From Bathynomus jamesi (Eukaryota; Arthropoda; Malacostraca; Isopoda; Cirolanidae): a stretch of 64,000 nucleotides of DNA. The translations under genes were made by a program, and so were the position numbers. The notes beneath the pieces are model-generated. The model did not search any database. It saw only the letters and a program-made list of their open reading frames with translations, and had not been told where the DNA came from. The stretch lies in assembly GCA_023014485.1 (NCBI GenBank), contig JAJOZX010000089.1, positions 1,027,501 to 1,091,500 of the forward strand. Direction: 5' to 3'. Below, piece after piece: positions 30,624 through 42,899 of the stretch; the stretch's first letter is position 1, and every line of letters begins with the position of its first letter.

Positions 30624-31052
30624 TATGTAAAGAACGACGCTTGCATAGAAGAACGTTCCGCACAAGATGAGGAGGGAGAACGAACAAATGAAAACTGAGG
30701 TAACCACCCTGGAATCGAACCCGGGATCTTCCGATTGCCGGTCAGATATGCTAACCACTACACCATGGGCCTCGATTAATCAGAAGTCGTAATTCTCCTA
30801 TATACGAGCAGAAACCAATGCCCTGAAGGGGCACCTCCCGTATGCCGCACATATTTACATTTTAACTGCAAACAACACACAGTATAATTAATGTAAAGAA
30901 CGACGCTTGTATAGAAGAACGTTCTGCACAAGATGAGGAGGGAGAACGAACAAATGAAAAATGAGGTTCGTTCTCCCTCCTCATCTCGTGCGGAACGTTC
31001 TTCTATACAAGCGTCGTTCTTTACATTAATTATACTGTGTGTTGTTTGCAGT
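30624..31052 (-). mobile_element. tRNA-like tailed-hairpin element, copy 2
   Basis: Reading the minus strand: a hairpin (31052-30864, arms with GTTCGTTCTCCCTCCTCATC and complement), a spacer with GGTGCCCCTTCAGGGCATTG, the tRNA-like module (30772-30703) and a tail (30700-30624) that repeats the hairpin arm. The order matches copy 1 at 2695-3162 although the sequences differ widely. (TA)n lies on both sides. Confidence 0.75.
30703..30772 (-). ncRNA. tRNA-like module with A and B boxes
   Basis: On the minus strand an A box (TGGTGTAGTGG, 30755-30765) and a B box (GGTTCGATTCC, 30711-30721) match the consensus exactly. The seven-base CCGGCAA loop in a TCTGA/TCGGA stem is the same as in copy 1, which points to a shared tRNA-derived ancestor. 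Repetitive flanks argue against a functional tRNA. Confidence 0.75.
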
Positions 31053-31057
31053 TAAAA

Positions 31058-31094
<37 letters not shown>

Positions 31095-31096
<2 letters not shown>

Positions 31097-32062
31097 CACA
31101 CCGGACAAAAAATTAGTCACCCCTAATAGCACCGATAGTAGGAAGTTCAAGGTCACACAGAGGGCGCTGATGTAGCATTGGTAAGTGACAAGTAGCGGTG
31201 ACGTAGCACACAGGATCAGATCTGTTTCGTGAGGTGGTGAAGAACAAAGTGTGTGTTGGATATACCGTAGTCTGCAAAATGGGTCGTGAGGCAGACGTTA
31301 CTCAGTGGCAAAAAGGAGCCATCGTGTTTGGCAGAGCCCACGGACACAAAATGTCTGAAGTAGCCCAATTTGTTGGTGTGTCAACGCGTACTGTCCAGCG
31401 AGTTTACAAAGAGTGGTGTAGTTCGCAATCAACTGACGATTGACGGCGTAACTGTGGCCGGAAAACAATTCTCGACAATAGGGGCCGCCGCCATGTTTCT
31501 CGTCTAGTAACTGCAAATCGTTTTCAAACCAGAGAACATTGCTCCAAGAAACCAATGAGGTTCTCCAGCGACCAATTTCCGAACGGACATTGCGACGAGA
31601 ACTGCATGCGATGGACATCTGGAGCAGGGTACCACGGAAGAGGCCGCTGTTAACAGCAAGTCACAAATTGGCACGTTATAAATGGGCTCAGAGGCACAAA
31701 AACCGGACTGCGGCAGATTGGAAACGTGTAATTTGGTCCGATGAGTCCCGTTTTTGTTTGTTCTCCAATGATGGGAGGCGACGAGTACATCGCAGGTCCA
31801 ATGAAGCCTTTAATCCTGAATGCGTCGAAGGTGTTGTTCAGGCTGGAAACAGAAAGTGAAGCGCAGGAATAGACACCCACGGACTCTGGCGGAACTTCGG
31901 GACCGGCTGATGAACGAGTGGAAGCAAATCGATGTTCAGTACATGCACAACCTCGTAGAGTCTCTGCCTCGCCGGATTCGTGCGGTTATCAAGGCCAGAG
32001 GCGCCGTCACACGTTATTAGGTACATTCTGAGAGGGGTGACTAATTTTTTGTCCGGTGTGCT
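31095..32062 (+). mobile_element. Tc1-like transposon, internally deleted
   Basis: Perfect termini (AGCACACCGGACAAAAAATT, extending to about 32 bp) are flanked by TA. At 968 bp it is roughly 400 bp shorter than a usual Tc1. Confidence 0.92.
31280..32020 (+). pseudogene. Tc1-like transposase lacking its catalytic middle
   Basis: MGREADVTQWQKGAIVFGRA starts the HTH part (VSTRTVQRVYKEW). After frameshifts the reading gives RPISERTLRRELHAM and VIWSDESRFCLF (first catalytic D). It then jumps at about 31850 from EGVVQAG to NRHPRTLAELRDRL and ends AVIKARGAVTRY. The stretch that should hold the second D and the E is deleted, so it cannot be catalytic. Confidence 0.88.
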
Positions 32063-32070
32063 TATATATA

Positions 32071-32480
32071 CTAGGTGAGGTACCCGGCGTTGCCCGGGAT
32101 AAATTTCACAAACAGACAGGCTCAGACAACAAACAGACAGGCCAAATTATATATAAGATATCCCCCAAAACCCCCTCACCCCCTTTATGCAACTTAGGGG
32201 CGGCTAACCCCATTACCCCACCCTCTCCCCACTTACCCCCACCCCCACCCTTCCCCCATTACCACCACCCCTCCCCCCACTTACCCCCTTCCTCCATTAC
32301 TGCCCGGGATAAATTTCACAAACTTGAAATTAACAGACAAACAGACAGGCTGACCGACTCTGTGTTGATATTCTTCATCCCATAAGAGGTTCCCGTGCCA
32401 AATTTGGTAGTTCAAGGTCAAACGGTTTGCGCTTGCATAAAGGACAGACAGACAGACAAACAAACAGACAGGCGGAAATA
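32071..32480 (+). repeat. GC-rich dispersed repeat, unknown class
   Basis: It begins CTAGGTGAGGTACCCGGCGT and has a C-rich middle. It ends with AAGGACAGACAGACAGAC-type words and runs into TA repeats. Similar C-rich middles and CAGACA-type ends occur at 60605-61128, and related G-rich blocks at 48885-49060 and 54722-54945. The 3' look resembles non-autonomous retroelement or Helitron tails, but I cannot decide. Confidence 0.5.
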
Positions 32481-32492
32481 TATAATAATATG

Positions 32493-32535
<43 letters not shown>

Positions 32536-32538
<3 letters not shown>

Positions 32539-32859
32539 CCTGTACAATCGTCACACTTGTATTGATAAACTATGGAGGAATAAAGCAATGTGGGTATATA
32601 ATATTTTTGTATTTAAACAACGGAAAAACTGGTGTGAGGCGAATAAAAATAACTCTGATACTTAACGGAGGATAAAATTCTTTAAACAATCTGAAAGTGT
32701 ACTCTTACTGAAACTTAACGATCCTGTATAAGGTAAAGTGAAGTAAGGTATATTGTTTGGAAGTAGTATTTCCAGTAGTAGGATTAATTAATCTGTTTAA
32801 GGTCCGACTTCTTGTACTTTTTATAAATCTAGAGAGAAAATTATTATGAGAAGGGGTTT

Positions 32860-32894
<35 letters not shown>

Positions 32895-33230
32895 GTCAAA
32901 GTGAAAATCAAATTACGTTTAAAATTCAAAGAAATAAAAGAACTACGTTTAAAATTCAAAAGAATAAAAGAATTTTAACCGTATATGGACAAACTGTTAC
33001 AAATTTCTAACCTTTCATATACAAACATTTATAATTTAATCCTATGTCCGTATAGGTTTAAACGTAATTTGATTTCCATTTGACGTGCAGTGTTTAAAAT
33101 TTGTTGTATTTGTTTAATATCGATTGTTCTTAGCCTTGATGATCGAATAAGCGTATTCCGAAACGTTGGTACAATAAAGGGATGAAGAATTTTTATTACG
33201 TCTCTTCTACTCCTTTTCATTATTAGACTC
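32536..33230 (-). mobile_element. Penelope-like element 2, 5' piece and inverted terminal repeat (piece 3 of 3)
   Basis: 32536-32850 on the minus strand is homologous to 24345-24660 (the CD-C...QYKC region and upstream linker). A (CT)13 tract (32867-32892) and two copies of ACGTTTAAAATTCAAA follow. 33020-33230 is a plus-oriented terminal repeat with a decayed hammerhead-like core at 33135-33164 (UUGAUGA ... AUUCCGAAAC). Confidence 0.72.
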
Positions 33231-33408
33231 TGGAATTGAACTCTGGACTTGGAATTGAATCAAATCCAAAGTAGACGGACTTATTTTAGAATCAAGAGTT
33301 TCCCCTTTCCAGAAATGCCCAAAAGCTGTTTCTTTCACTGTTCACATACTGCATAAGCTAAACAAACCCAAAGCGGTGCTTAAATTCTACAAAGACTTTG
33401 ACTGTTTG

Positions 33409-35739
33409 CAGTGGCGTACTAAGGGGGGTGCGAAGGGGGCGGTCCGCCCCGGGTGACAGCCAGGAGGGGGGTGCCATCGGGAGAATTGAAATACCAGTAC
33501 AAGTTTTCAAACCAAATGAAAAATTCGCCAAAGGAAGAAAAAAAAATTAAAAATGTTCAAACTATTACAACAACTTAATGTTAATTTCCACTATAAAATA
33601 AATTTTTATTTTTATTGGCAATACAAAATTTACAAACGAAAAATTAAATATTTGATAAAAATTACATCGAAAAGCGAACGTTTGGTGACGTTTTAGTCAT
33701 CAGTTTGTTGAGCATAGCCAGCTGGCTGCAACTGACATTCCGAGTCTTGTTCACTTGACACTGTAACTCCACATACATAAGGTATGTTTCATTAAATAAT
33801 TATGATAAAGCATAAAGTGCTGGTGTTTATAACAATATCATGGTACTTATACCAGTGTCCAGTAATTTTTGACAATGTGGTATCATAGTGATGTTTAAGT
33901 GTTTATAAATGCATCGTCGTGATGTTATAATACCCGGTAAATGCATCGTCATGATGTTATAATAAATGCATCGTCGTGATGTTATAGAAACTCATGTTTA
34001 TGAATGGTGGTCCCTCTGACTACTGGTTATCAGTAAAAAAACACAGGAAAGTCACACTTTGCACTAAACTTTAGACTTTACTTTTTTCCTACAACCATGA
34101 CTACTGAAGTAACGATGATGTGTATGACTGAGTGAGTTTTTTATGATGACTATGTGGTGATCTTACGATGGTGGTGGTGATATGACTGCATGATTTTTTT
34201 TTAATGCAACTACATGGTGATGTTAAGACAGAGAGGGTGATGATGTGACTGCATGGAGATGTGTTAACGCTTACATGCTTAATATAGTAAACACCGTTTC
34301 AGATTTACATCAACAACTACAGTACTATTCTATATTGAATTAGTACTAATGCTTATTGGCTTAGTCAAGTTCAACAATTTTACAATGTCCAGTGTAGTAT
34401 CATTGTATATTTAATATGTTGTTAATGCTTACTGCTTATTAAATAATGATATCAATTATAATAGCTAGCGTTATACCATACTATATTGAATTAGTGTTAA
34501 TGCATTGGCATTGATAATTAATTGTCTCTGCTTGTCTGGGTTGATAATATAATCTGATAACTCAATGGGTATCTGGTTGAAAAAAGTTTGAGAACCACTT
34601 GTTTGAAGCTTTTCTGTTATAATAAATTGCTGTCTGCTGTATGTGATTTCTATTTTTTGAGTTACCTTTCTTTCTGGTGTGAAGTCCTGGAAGAAATTAA
34701 TCTCACACAAAAGTATTTGCAAACAGAGCTCCAAGCTCTAAAACTGTTTCTTGAAGATCAGCGCAATGAAATTGTGGAGAGGGCCATTCATTATGCAACT
34801 ACAAAGTGTGAGGAAATTAACATTTCTATGGAGAGAAGAGGGAGAGTAAAGCTCCGAAAAAGGATGCCAGGAGAGATGGCAAAGGATGCTGGTCTCACAT
34901 TGCCAGAGGAAGTAAAAAGGGCTATGTTTGAATGTCTTGATCGCTTTCATCAAGAATTGGAGATTCGTTCTAAGGCAATGGATCAAATTCTGTCAATCTT
35001 CGCTGTTATTCAGCAAAACACTTTGGTTGTTGCAACAGAAGAAGAACTTCGGAAGTATATTCCAAATTTGACTCAGATTTTCGATGAATTCTCTGATGAA
35101 GATATCAGTGTGGAAATTGGACGACTTCGGAGGCATTTGGAAGCTGCCAAAATCAGCGTTGAAGAGGCAAAGAAATGGACAGCATTGCAGTTTCTGGAAT
35201 TTATTATGAAATGGGATTTTTGTGAATCTTTGCCAAGCTTGTCACTGTGTTTGAGATTCTTTTTGACTGTCTGTGTCTATTGCTTCATGTGAAAGAAGTT
35301 TTTCCAAATTGAAATTGATAAAAAATTTATTTCGCTCGACCATGAGTCAGACAAGATTGACAAATCTGGCTTTACTTTCGATTGAACATGAATATGCAAT
35401 GAAGGTGAATTTTGATGAGGTCATTGATCAATTTGAAGAAATTAAGGCTGGAAAGCAGAGACTGAATCCTCTCTATTTACCTTTGAAGAATAGGCTGAGC
35501 GTTGAGACTGGATTTCCTATGTTTTTTGTATAAAATAAAATGCAGTATTACCTGTTCACTGAATTTTTAATGTCCTGCATTTTTCTTATTTCCAATTTGC
35601 TTATGACAGTACTGTACTGTTTAAAAATCTACTTGCAAACATAATATATTTTTCTATGTGTTTAAATTTTAAACTTATTTATGGGGGGTGCCAAAGGAAG
35701 GATCCGCCCCGGGTGCCAAGTACTTTCGGTACGCCCCTG
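33409..35739 (+). mobile_element. hAT transposon 2
   Basis: Left CAGTGGCGTAC and right complement CAGGGGCGTAC termini are flanked by ACTGTTTG (33401-33408) and GCTGTTTG (35740-35747), an 8-bp duplication with one change. Its size (2,331 bp) is close to the hAT at 20.8 kb. The non-coding part holds three tandem copies of a unit like ATGCATCGTCGTGATGTTAT at about 33908-33987. Confidence 0.88.
34690..35533 (+). pseudogene. hAT transposase C-terminal half, ZMYM1-like
   Basis: LQALKLFLEDQRNEIVERAI and VEIGRLRRHLEAAKISVEEA lie upstream. A frameshift near 35275 leads to the dimerisation domain CERSFSKLKLIKNLFRSTMS, then LLSIEHEYAMKVNFDEVIDQ, and the end LSVETGFPMFFV. The catalytic aspartate blocks and zinc finger are not found in 33409-34680, so only the C-terminal half remains. 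Confidence 0.82.
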
Positions 35740-35747
35740 GCTGTTTG

Positions 35748-36647
35748 TAAACACTTTTTCCATAGAGTAGCGGAGACCTTGAACTGGCACTCAGGCCGTA
35801 TTTAGGGTTATGCTGTAGCGTCATCATTCCTTGGCGTCTTCGAAATTAAAGCCATTTGATACTGCCAGAAAGCTTAATTTTTTTTTTATCTCATGGAGAC
35901 GTTTCTTTTCTTTCACGAAGATGATGTCCTCGATGTTACGCCCCTTTTTTATAGGAGGAGGGAGAAATACAGTTAAATATTGTTGTGTTTGAGTGGAGAG
36001 AGAGCGCTTTTCACACTTTCATAAAAGGAGCTCGTAACTTGTATTAATTACTCATTTATCCCTTACAGTTCTTTCCTTTTATGGCATATATATACATAAC
36101 GTTCATTTCAGTGCCAAGGAGAAGGTAGCACCACAATCATCAACGAACCATAACTATTCACTGTTATATGAGATTGCCACACACACATGATACCACACAC
36201 ATGACATTATATTTCACAGTAGAAGACGGAGTTTTCCACACCCACACTCGACCTCGAAAGCAAAATACTGAAATCTGGATTCATCAGAGAGAAAAATCAC
36301 CGCGTCAGAAGTTTTCCTCACCATTTTTGTAGGCCACTTCTTTTCTACCTTTCAGAAAGGAACAATTTCCTACTTGCTACATACATACCATCTACATCCA
36401 AGGTAGTGTTGACGACAGACTTTGCTCTGACTAACCTTGGTGGGACAGATGTTGCCAGCAACAGAACCTTAAGGGTTAGATGGAAAATGATCTCGTGGTG
36501 CCACTGTTGATAGTCTTCCTGATCGCGGTTTGTCTGCACTGAATTCTGAACGTATGTTGGCAAACAATTTACGTGGCCTACAGTACGATCCCGGGTGAAC
36601 TTTCTCTTCGGAATGACTAAGGTACATGCAAACACACTATTTTGAGC

Positions 36648-36679
<32 letters not shown>

Positions 36680-38144
36680 CAAATATAATTAATTTAGCGT
36701 GGGACTAGGCGATGCGAGCCAATGAAGGCTCGCATCACCGCTTTCATCAAATTGGCTGGGAATGCCCGCTCATAAACGCTTTTAAATTATTTAGATGTTT
36801 TCAAGTGAGACTTGAAAACTCTTTAAAATATTCAAACATCATCTGACTGGTTGCAGCGAGTGAAGTTGCTTGAAAGTAAAAAAAAATTGTTCCTGTAATA
36901 AATATATGGAAAGATATTCCATGACGGGTTAACTTTTTCGACTTTCACGCTGGACATTTTTCTTGGAATTCTTGATCCAAATGACCTGTTTTCTGAGAAT
37001 TCCTTTTTTGAAAGTATCACTGTGAATTCACTGTGAATATTCGGGAACAGGTATTCCGTAGACAGAGTTCTTGGCACTTCTGTTCCTCGTTCCTCAACTA
37101 CCTCCCTCGCAAATGTTGGACAACTTCTCTCCCAAAGGATAAAGTAGCGGACAAAATACCTTTGGCACCTTGACACTTTGGCATTGTTGCACTCGTAAAC
37201 AAGCCCAAAAATATCGATTTAAATTCACAAAAGAAAAATAAAATGAAATCGTGAACGAAACATTGAGAAAAAAATCCATAAATTAAAATTTATATAATGA
37301 GTAAAATAAAATGGAAATCTTCCCACAATTTTGTAAATGATATTCATTTCTTAATGTTTTGTCAAGAATTTTCATTTAATTTCATTTAATTTCGTTCATC
37401 TCCGAAATTTGAAATTTGACGCTTATTTTATTAATTCATTTCCATTAGTTTTAATGGACGCAAATTAGTCCTTTGCACTACCCACATATCGGATAACTCT
37501 TATAATATTTATACATACACTTGGGCAAACGGGTTCACTCTCGTTTGGGAGCACGATCGACCCTGGGACATTTCGTAGTTGCATTCGTATCCAAATCGTT
37601 TTCTTCCTCGGATAAAATATGAAAGTGGCATTAAATAATTAAACGCTGAAATTGACTTATTCTGTATTCGACGTCACATAAAGTAAATTTATTTCAGTAA
37701 AGAATTAATTTAACTGAAAAGCAATTTTACTTACGTCATTCTGATCCCGGTTTTGAGTCTATTCACCGGTATTATCCGATTAAGAACCGGCTTTACTGGT
37801 AACCGACAGGTATATCCTACCCAAGTTGTGGTAAGAAACGGGACGAAAGACGAATTTCAAAACACTGTGAAATATTCAATCGCTAATTTCGTTCAAATAG
37901 TGTGAATTATTCACAATTTCGTCTTTAGACAAAAATTCAATAATATGAAATCCTATACAGTATATGTAAAATATAGGAATATATACCGCTATAAAAAGCA
38001 TAACGCGCGCATTTACAGTACATTAGATTCTTATACGCTCAAAATATATATGAAATGGTATTATATATGTTATAAAGATATATAAAAGTAATGATATTTA
38101 GTTAACTATGAAAAGAATTTGGACGATATGAAAAATACACAAAG
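35748..38144. other. No gene recognised; one microsatellite and one hairpin
   Basis: Contains an imperfect (CT)n at 36648-36680 and a 10-bp hairpin GATGCGAGCC...GGCTCGCATC (about 36708-36733). Minus-strand open frames at 36345-36635 and 36832-37279 show no familiar motif. This is the longest stretch with no recognisable element and could hold host regulatory or old unknown sequence. Confidence 0.45.
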
Positions 38145-38171
38145 GTGTGTGTGTGTGTATGTGTGTGTGTT
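38145..38171. repeat. (GT)n microsatellite
   Basis: About a dozen GT units with one TA interruption. Confidence 0.9.
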
Positions 38172-38539
38172 TTCAATTTACACACTTCAGGAAGAAGGAA
38201 ATCATCCCAGTGTCGAATTTTGCATGTTCACAAGTATTACATGCATCAAACACGTTCGTTAATCTGTCTCGTCTCAAATAGCTTAGTTGTAAGCAAAAAA
38301 AAGTTTAAAGGATCCGGAAAGTGTTTTATGAGATAAACGCACTGAGCAGAAAGGAAGATAAAGTAAAAACAGGGTGTCCCATAAGTGGTATCATAGGAAA
38401 ATTTATTTTAAATTAAATTTGCAAAAGTAATACATTGGAATTAAAACAAGTGTTTAAATTAATGTCTTGTTTTGGGACCTTTTTTTGTTGTTGCGGGTAG
38501 AATAACACGCACTGGTTAATATGGAAGTGAGTTACATTC

Positions 38540-40040
38540 GTTTGAGGAAAAGGCCTCTGTGACGAGGAGACTCGAGAGTCGTAATTGCTGAAAGATAATA
38601 ATGACACGGCGATTTGAAAGTCGTGATAATGGACTGAAAATAATATGTAGATACTGAATGAAATGACATGGCAACTCAAAAGTCAGAGTTACTAAATAAA
38701 TATAATGACGCGGAAGCTCCAAGATCGTGTTAACTGAATCCAAATAATAGTGCGGTGATTAAAAGTCGTGGTTACTGAATGAAATGACACGGCGATACGA
38801 TATTGATGGTTAGTGGTTACTGAGTGAAAATATTAAGTACCGAATGGACAGTGGTGTTTACTGAAAGAAAATAATTACGCGGTGATTGAAGAGTCATGGT
38901 TACTGAATGAAAATAATGACGCGGTCACTCGAGAGTTGTGTTTAGTACATGAAAATAATGACGCGGCGACTAGACTGAATAAAAATAGTGACCTGGCGAC
39001 TCGAGCGTCGTGGTTAATGTAAAAAATAGAGACGCACTAAGGGCCGTGATTACTAAGCGAAAATAAGGACGCGGTGACTGGATAGTAATGGTTACTCAAT
39101 CAAATAAATAACAGCGACTCGAGTGTTGTGGTTAATGATTGAAAATAATGATGAGGCGATAAGTAGTCATTACTGAAATGACATGACAATTCATAATTCG
39201 TAGTTACTGAATGATGATAATAAAGCGCTTGATCGTCGGTCGTGTTTACAAAATGGGGCGGCGACTACAGAGTCTTTGTTTCTGAATGAGAATATTCACG
39301 CGACGACTAGGAAATTGTGGTTACTGAGTAAAATGATGCGAGAATTCCAGAGTCGCGTTTACTTAATAAAATGACGGTACAACTTTCAAGAGTTGTCGTT
39401 ACTCAATGAAATTTATTGCGTTTAATTGACAGTCGCGGTTACTTATTGAAAATAATGTCGTGGCGACCCGAGAGTCGTGTTTACTGAATAAAAATGATTA
39501 AGAATGATCAGTTAATCATGCTTAATAAATGAAAATAATGACTTCGCAAATGGATAGTAATCTTTGTTGAATGAATATAATGAAAGGGCAACTCAGGGGT
39601 CTTTTAACTCAACAAAATAATAATGAGATGATTTAGAAAGTCGTCAATACAGAATGAAATAGCGTGACAACTCATAAATCGTTGTTACTGATAGATATAG
39701 TAAAGCGCTAGCTCATCCACCGTGTTTGAAAAATTAAAAAATTTCACGGTGACTCAAGACAGTCTGAAAATAATGAAGGGACGACTCGAGTGTCGTTGTT
39801 TCTAAATGAAAAGATTGACATGACGTCAAAGGAATCGTAGATACTGAAGAAAATAATGATCCGACAAATTGAAAGAAAATAATTAGACGGCGAATCCAGT
39901 GCCGCATTTACGGAATGAAAATAAAAACGTGGAGATTCAAGAGTCATGTTTACTTAATGAAAAAAGCTACGCTGCGAACGGATAGTCGCGTAATTCATTG
40001 AAAATAATGACTCAGCTTTTCAAGTGTAATTTTTACTTAT
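38540..40040. repeat. Diverged 42-bp minisatellite, about 35 copies
   Basis: The unit can be read as GTGGTTACTGAATGAAAATA followed by ATGACGCGGCGACTCGAGAG plus two bases. Copies differ by many substitutions and small indels, yet phase can be followed for about 1.5 kb. No gene lies within. Confidence 0.85.
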
Positions 40041-40044
40041 TGAA

Positions 40045-40450
40045 TATATTTTTATTAGTATTCCATTATTAATCGGGATTTCAACTTGGTTTTAAACGAA
40101 TTTATATTCACAATATTTTTTATATCAACATTTAAATCATTCCATAGTTTCAATCGCACGAAAATGGGTAATTTTGAGATGAAGACAAAATAAATTGAGG
40201 TATAACAAGCTTTGATCTATTTCTGGTCTGATACGAGTGGATTTCTTGATGAGTTACAAAATATCTATTTACCCATGGTAAGTTAATGATTTTTTTTCTT
40301 ACACTTGTAAATAAAATATGCCAGTTTGATTACATCATTGAGCTTTAGTAGGTTTAGCTCTTTAAATAATGCACTAGAATGATCAAGGAAATTAGCATCA
40401 GATAATAACCTTATTGATCGTTTACGGATGATAAAAATACTCTGTTAGCG
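40045..40450 (-). pseudogene. LINE reverse transcriptase C-terminus
   Basis: The minus strand reads RKRSIRLLSDANFLDHSSAL, LFKELNLLKLNDVIKLAYFI, then VRLKLWNDLNVDI and INSFKTKLKSRLIMEY. That pattern (re-association of LQKRAxR, LFKxLNxLxL, LWN) ends many CR1/L2-type polymerases. The start is lost and at least one frameshift is present. It ends next to the minisatellite. Confidence 0.72.
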
Positions 40451-40475
40451 GAGTTTCCCCAAACAAGAACAGTGG

Positions 40476-40850
40476 CCATCTACAGTACAACCGCAGCTAT
40501 AGATCGACCGGAAAGGAAATCAGAGATGAAGGCACAGATAGAAGGATGAAAACTGAAGGTCAGTCTGGAAATTAAGGATTTGTGCCAGACTCTATCAAAA
40601 GCTTTTGATATGTCTATCGCAATAACAAAGGTTTCACCGAAATCCCGAAAGGAGGATGACCAAGAATAAGAGATATGCAAAAAGATCGCCAGTAGAGCGT
40701 CCCTTACAGAACCCATATTTACAATCTGAAGATTGTGAGTAGAGAGGTATGTAAGAATCTTCGTATTAAGGATAGATTAAAAATTTTTAGAAAGGCAAGA
40801 AATCAAAATGGTCTCACTTCTTTAGGACAGGCTGAATGAGAAATTTTTTA
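40476..40850 (-). pseudogene. Jockey-like LINE reverse transcriptase fragment
   Basis: The minus strand reads SWSSSFRDFGETFVIAIDIS then KAFDRVWHKSLISRL and FHPSICAFISDFLSGRSIAA, covering the first catalytic aspartate block of the polymerase. The DNA is about 85 per cent like 12690-12950, so it is another copy of the LINE there. Confidence 0.85.
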
Positions 40851-41214
40851 TATATACTTTACATTTGTTATACTATTTTGATCGATAATTCAGTTACATA
40901 AGTCCACACATACAGTATATACACACATACATACATACATATATTATCTGAAAGTACATTTCCCATTCTTCATGGAATGGGCTCAAATACAAGAGAAAGC
41001 CTTGTTAAACTTATACAGTTTGGAATAATTTATCATTTCAATTTATTAATCATCTAAAAATTACTAAATACTCAAATAAAACGTGATGTGAAGAGGGTTT
41101 GGAAAGCACGAATACCAGGATGGGAGAGGAAATGAAGTCGATTGAAGATTGTTGCGTCGGAATTTTACGGAGATGTACGGCGGAGTGATCCCGTAGCAGT
41201 GTCACACGTGAGAG
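40851..41214. other. No gene recognised
   Basis: AT-rich sequence with a short ACATAC repeat (40920-40940). No motif identified. Confidence 0.4.
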
Positions 41215-42860
41215 TTACCGTTGAAAAATGCAGAGTAACATCTTCCAGCTGCAATGACCTGGGTGAACTACGAAACTGACTAAAAGTTCAATATTACGTC
41301 GTTGGGATTCTGCAATTGCTTCGTAATTGATGATGTTACCGCTGTCCGGAAAAAGGGACGCATTAATCGTCACACGTGGTAACGCGTCTATAGCGGCATT
41401 TTTTCGGCCTTTAATATGATGCAAGTGACATGAAATGAGAAATGTAGTCCAAATATCTCATCTCTCTGGGGTAATAGCGGTCGAATGTTTGACTGCAAGA
41501 TAAACCAAAAACAAAACAATTCGCGACCGAAGTTCTCGGCTGGTTTGAACGCACTTGAGAAAAAAGCCAAGGGTTCCCAATTGTCGCTAGATGCGTCTAC
41601 CACGGGGCTGATTTCTGCTTCAGGATGAAGATGGAATAATTGATTTGTGTCAGCGAGGACAGATTTAGCTGCGTCAAACGCCCACTGAGCATTCACGGAC
41701 CATGGGATGGACGTGGGAGAGCCTTTCTTTGGGGGCACAAGAGGACATGGAGGGGGCAAAGAAGGGTAGTAGCGTAATGGGGAATGAATCTGCGCTAGAA
41801 ATTGACCATGCCAAAGAATTCGCGCAGTTTCCTTTGGGAGGTAGGGGGAAGTTCTTGATGACGTCGACCTTCTGTGGTTTGGAAGAGATGTCTTCACCTG
41901 TAATGTGATGACCCAAAAACTGCAAAGGTGGTGTCCATGCTCTACTTCGTCGACGCTAGTGAAAGAGGTCATCGATGTAGAGAAACAGAAAGGGAGACCG
42001 CAAAGAACGGCGTCCATAAATCGATGGAAGGTTTGTGCGGCATTACTTCGTCCAAACGGCATGCGAACGTACTCAAAGAGTCCGAAGGTCGTGACATTCG
42101 CCTTTTTAGAGACGTCCTCAGGTGCTACCAAGTTCTGGTGGTATGCGTGGACAAGGTCTATGTTGAAAAAGATCTTACGTCCGTGAAGGTTGGCGGATAA
42201 TTCCTGCAACTGAGACGGAGAGGTTAGCGGTCAGGCCTTGCTCTTCTTCGGCGCCATATGTAAGAGTGGTGCTCAAGGGCTCTCGGAGGGCCTGACGATG
42301 CTTAATCCGATCATGTGATCGAACTCGGCCTTTGCAATTCGCATGCAGTCTGGAACAAGGCGGCGAGGGCCGCCGTTTTGGGGGGCTCTGAGGTCTGGAT
42401 GTGATGCAGGGTGTTATGCTTGACTGGAATTTCGCGGTTGCAAGGGCACGTCACCGACGGAAACTCCGCCAGCAGGTTATCGTACGGTAACTCAGGGCGA
42501 GTCGCCGAATACACTAGCGGAGGTACTGACCAAGGTGGTGATCTGGTCGATGAGCTGACGGCATCGCAGGTCCACGGCGAGGTCAAAATGTTGCAGGAAA
42601 TCCGCCCCAAGAATGGGCTGGTGCACGCCAGTGATCAGAAAAAAACAAAATATTCGATGAAGACCGAGATTGAGAGCGAGGGATTTTTCCCTCTAGGTTT
42701 TTGTAGGAGAGGAGTTCACTGCATGCAATTCTACTAACGGGCAGGGATGTAAACGTTCTTGAGAATGGGGCGGAAAAATGCTAACCTGAGCGTCAGTGCC
42801 GATGAAGAACGGGAGCTTAGGATTCCCACCAGTAATGCAAGAGTTGCACTCCAGGGGTGA
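41215..42860 (-). pseudogene. Ty3/gypsy polyprotein fragment (protease, reverse transcriptase, RNase H)
   Basis: From the 5' side on the minus strand: a protease remnant FFIGTDAQVSIFPP (about 42820), and a spacer with ILGADFLQHFDLAVDLRCRQ. Reverse transcriptase follows, ELSANLHGRKIFFNIDLVHA and FGLFEYVRMPFGRSNAAQTF, then QFLGHHITGEDISSKPQKVD. After these come ALADTNQLFHLHPEAE-type RNase H remnants and HHIKGRKNAAIDALPRVTIN just before the integrase would begin. The YxDD block is disrupted by a frameshift near 42000. No integrase, gag or LTRs are seen. Heavily decayed. Confidence 0.85.
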
Positions 42861-42899
42861 AGCCTTGAGTATTAGACCCCTTTAATACTAGGCTTGGGC

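Noticed and set aside
36345..37279. Host exons in the 36-37 kb frames
   Set aside because: No recognisable domain, no clear splice-site pairs and no codon bias that I can see by eye. They remain possible but unsupported.
38371..38400. Transposon end CAGGGTGTCCCATAAGTGGT
   Set aside because: It looks like a Tc1/mariner terminus but I found no matching inverted end within several kb, so no element was called.
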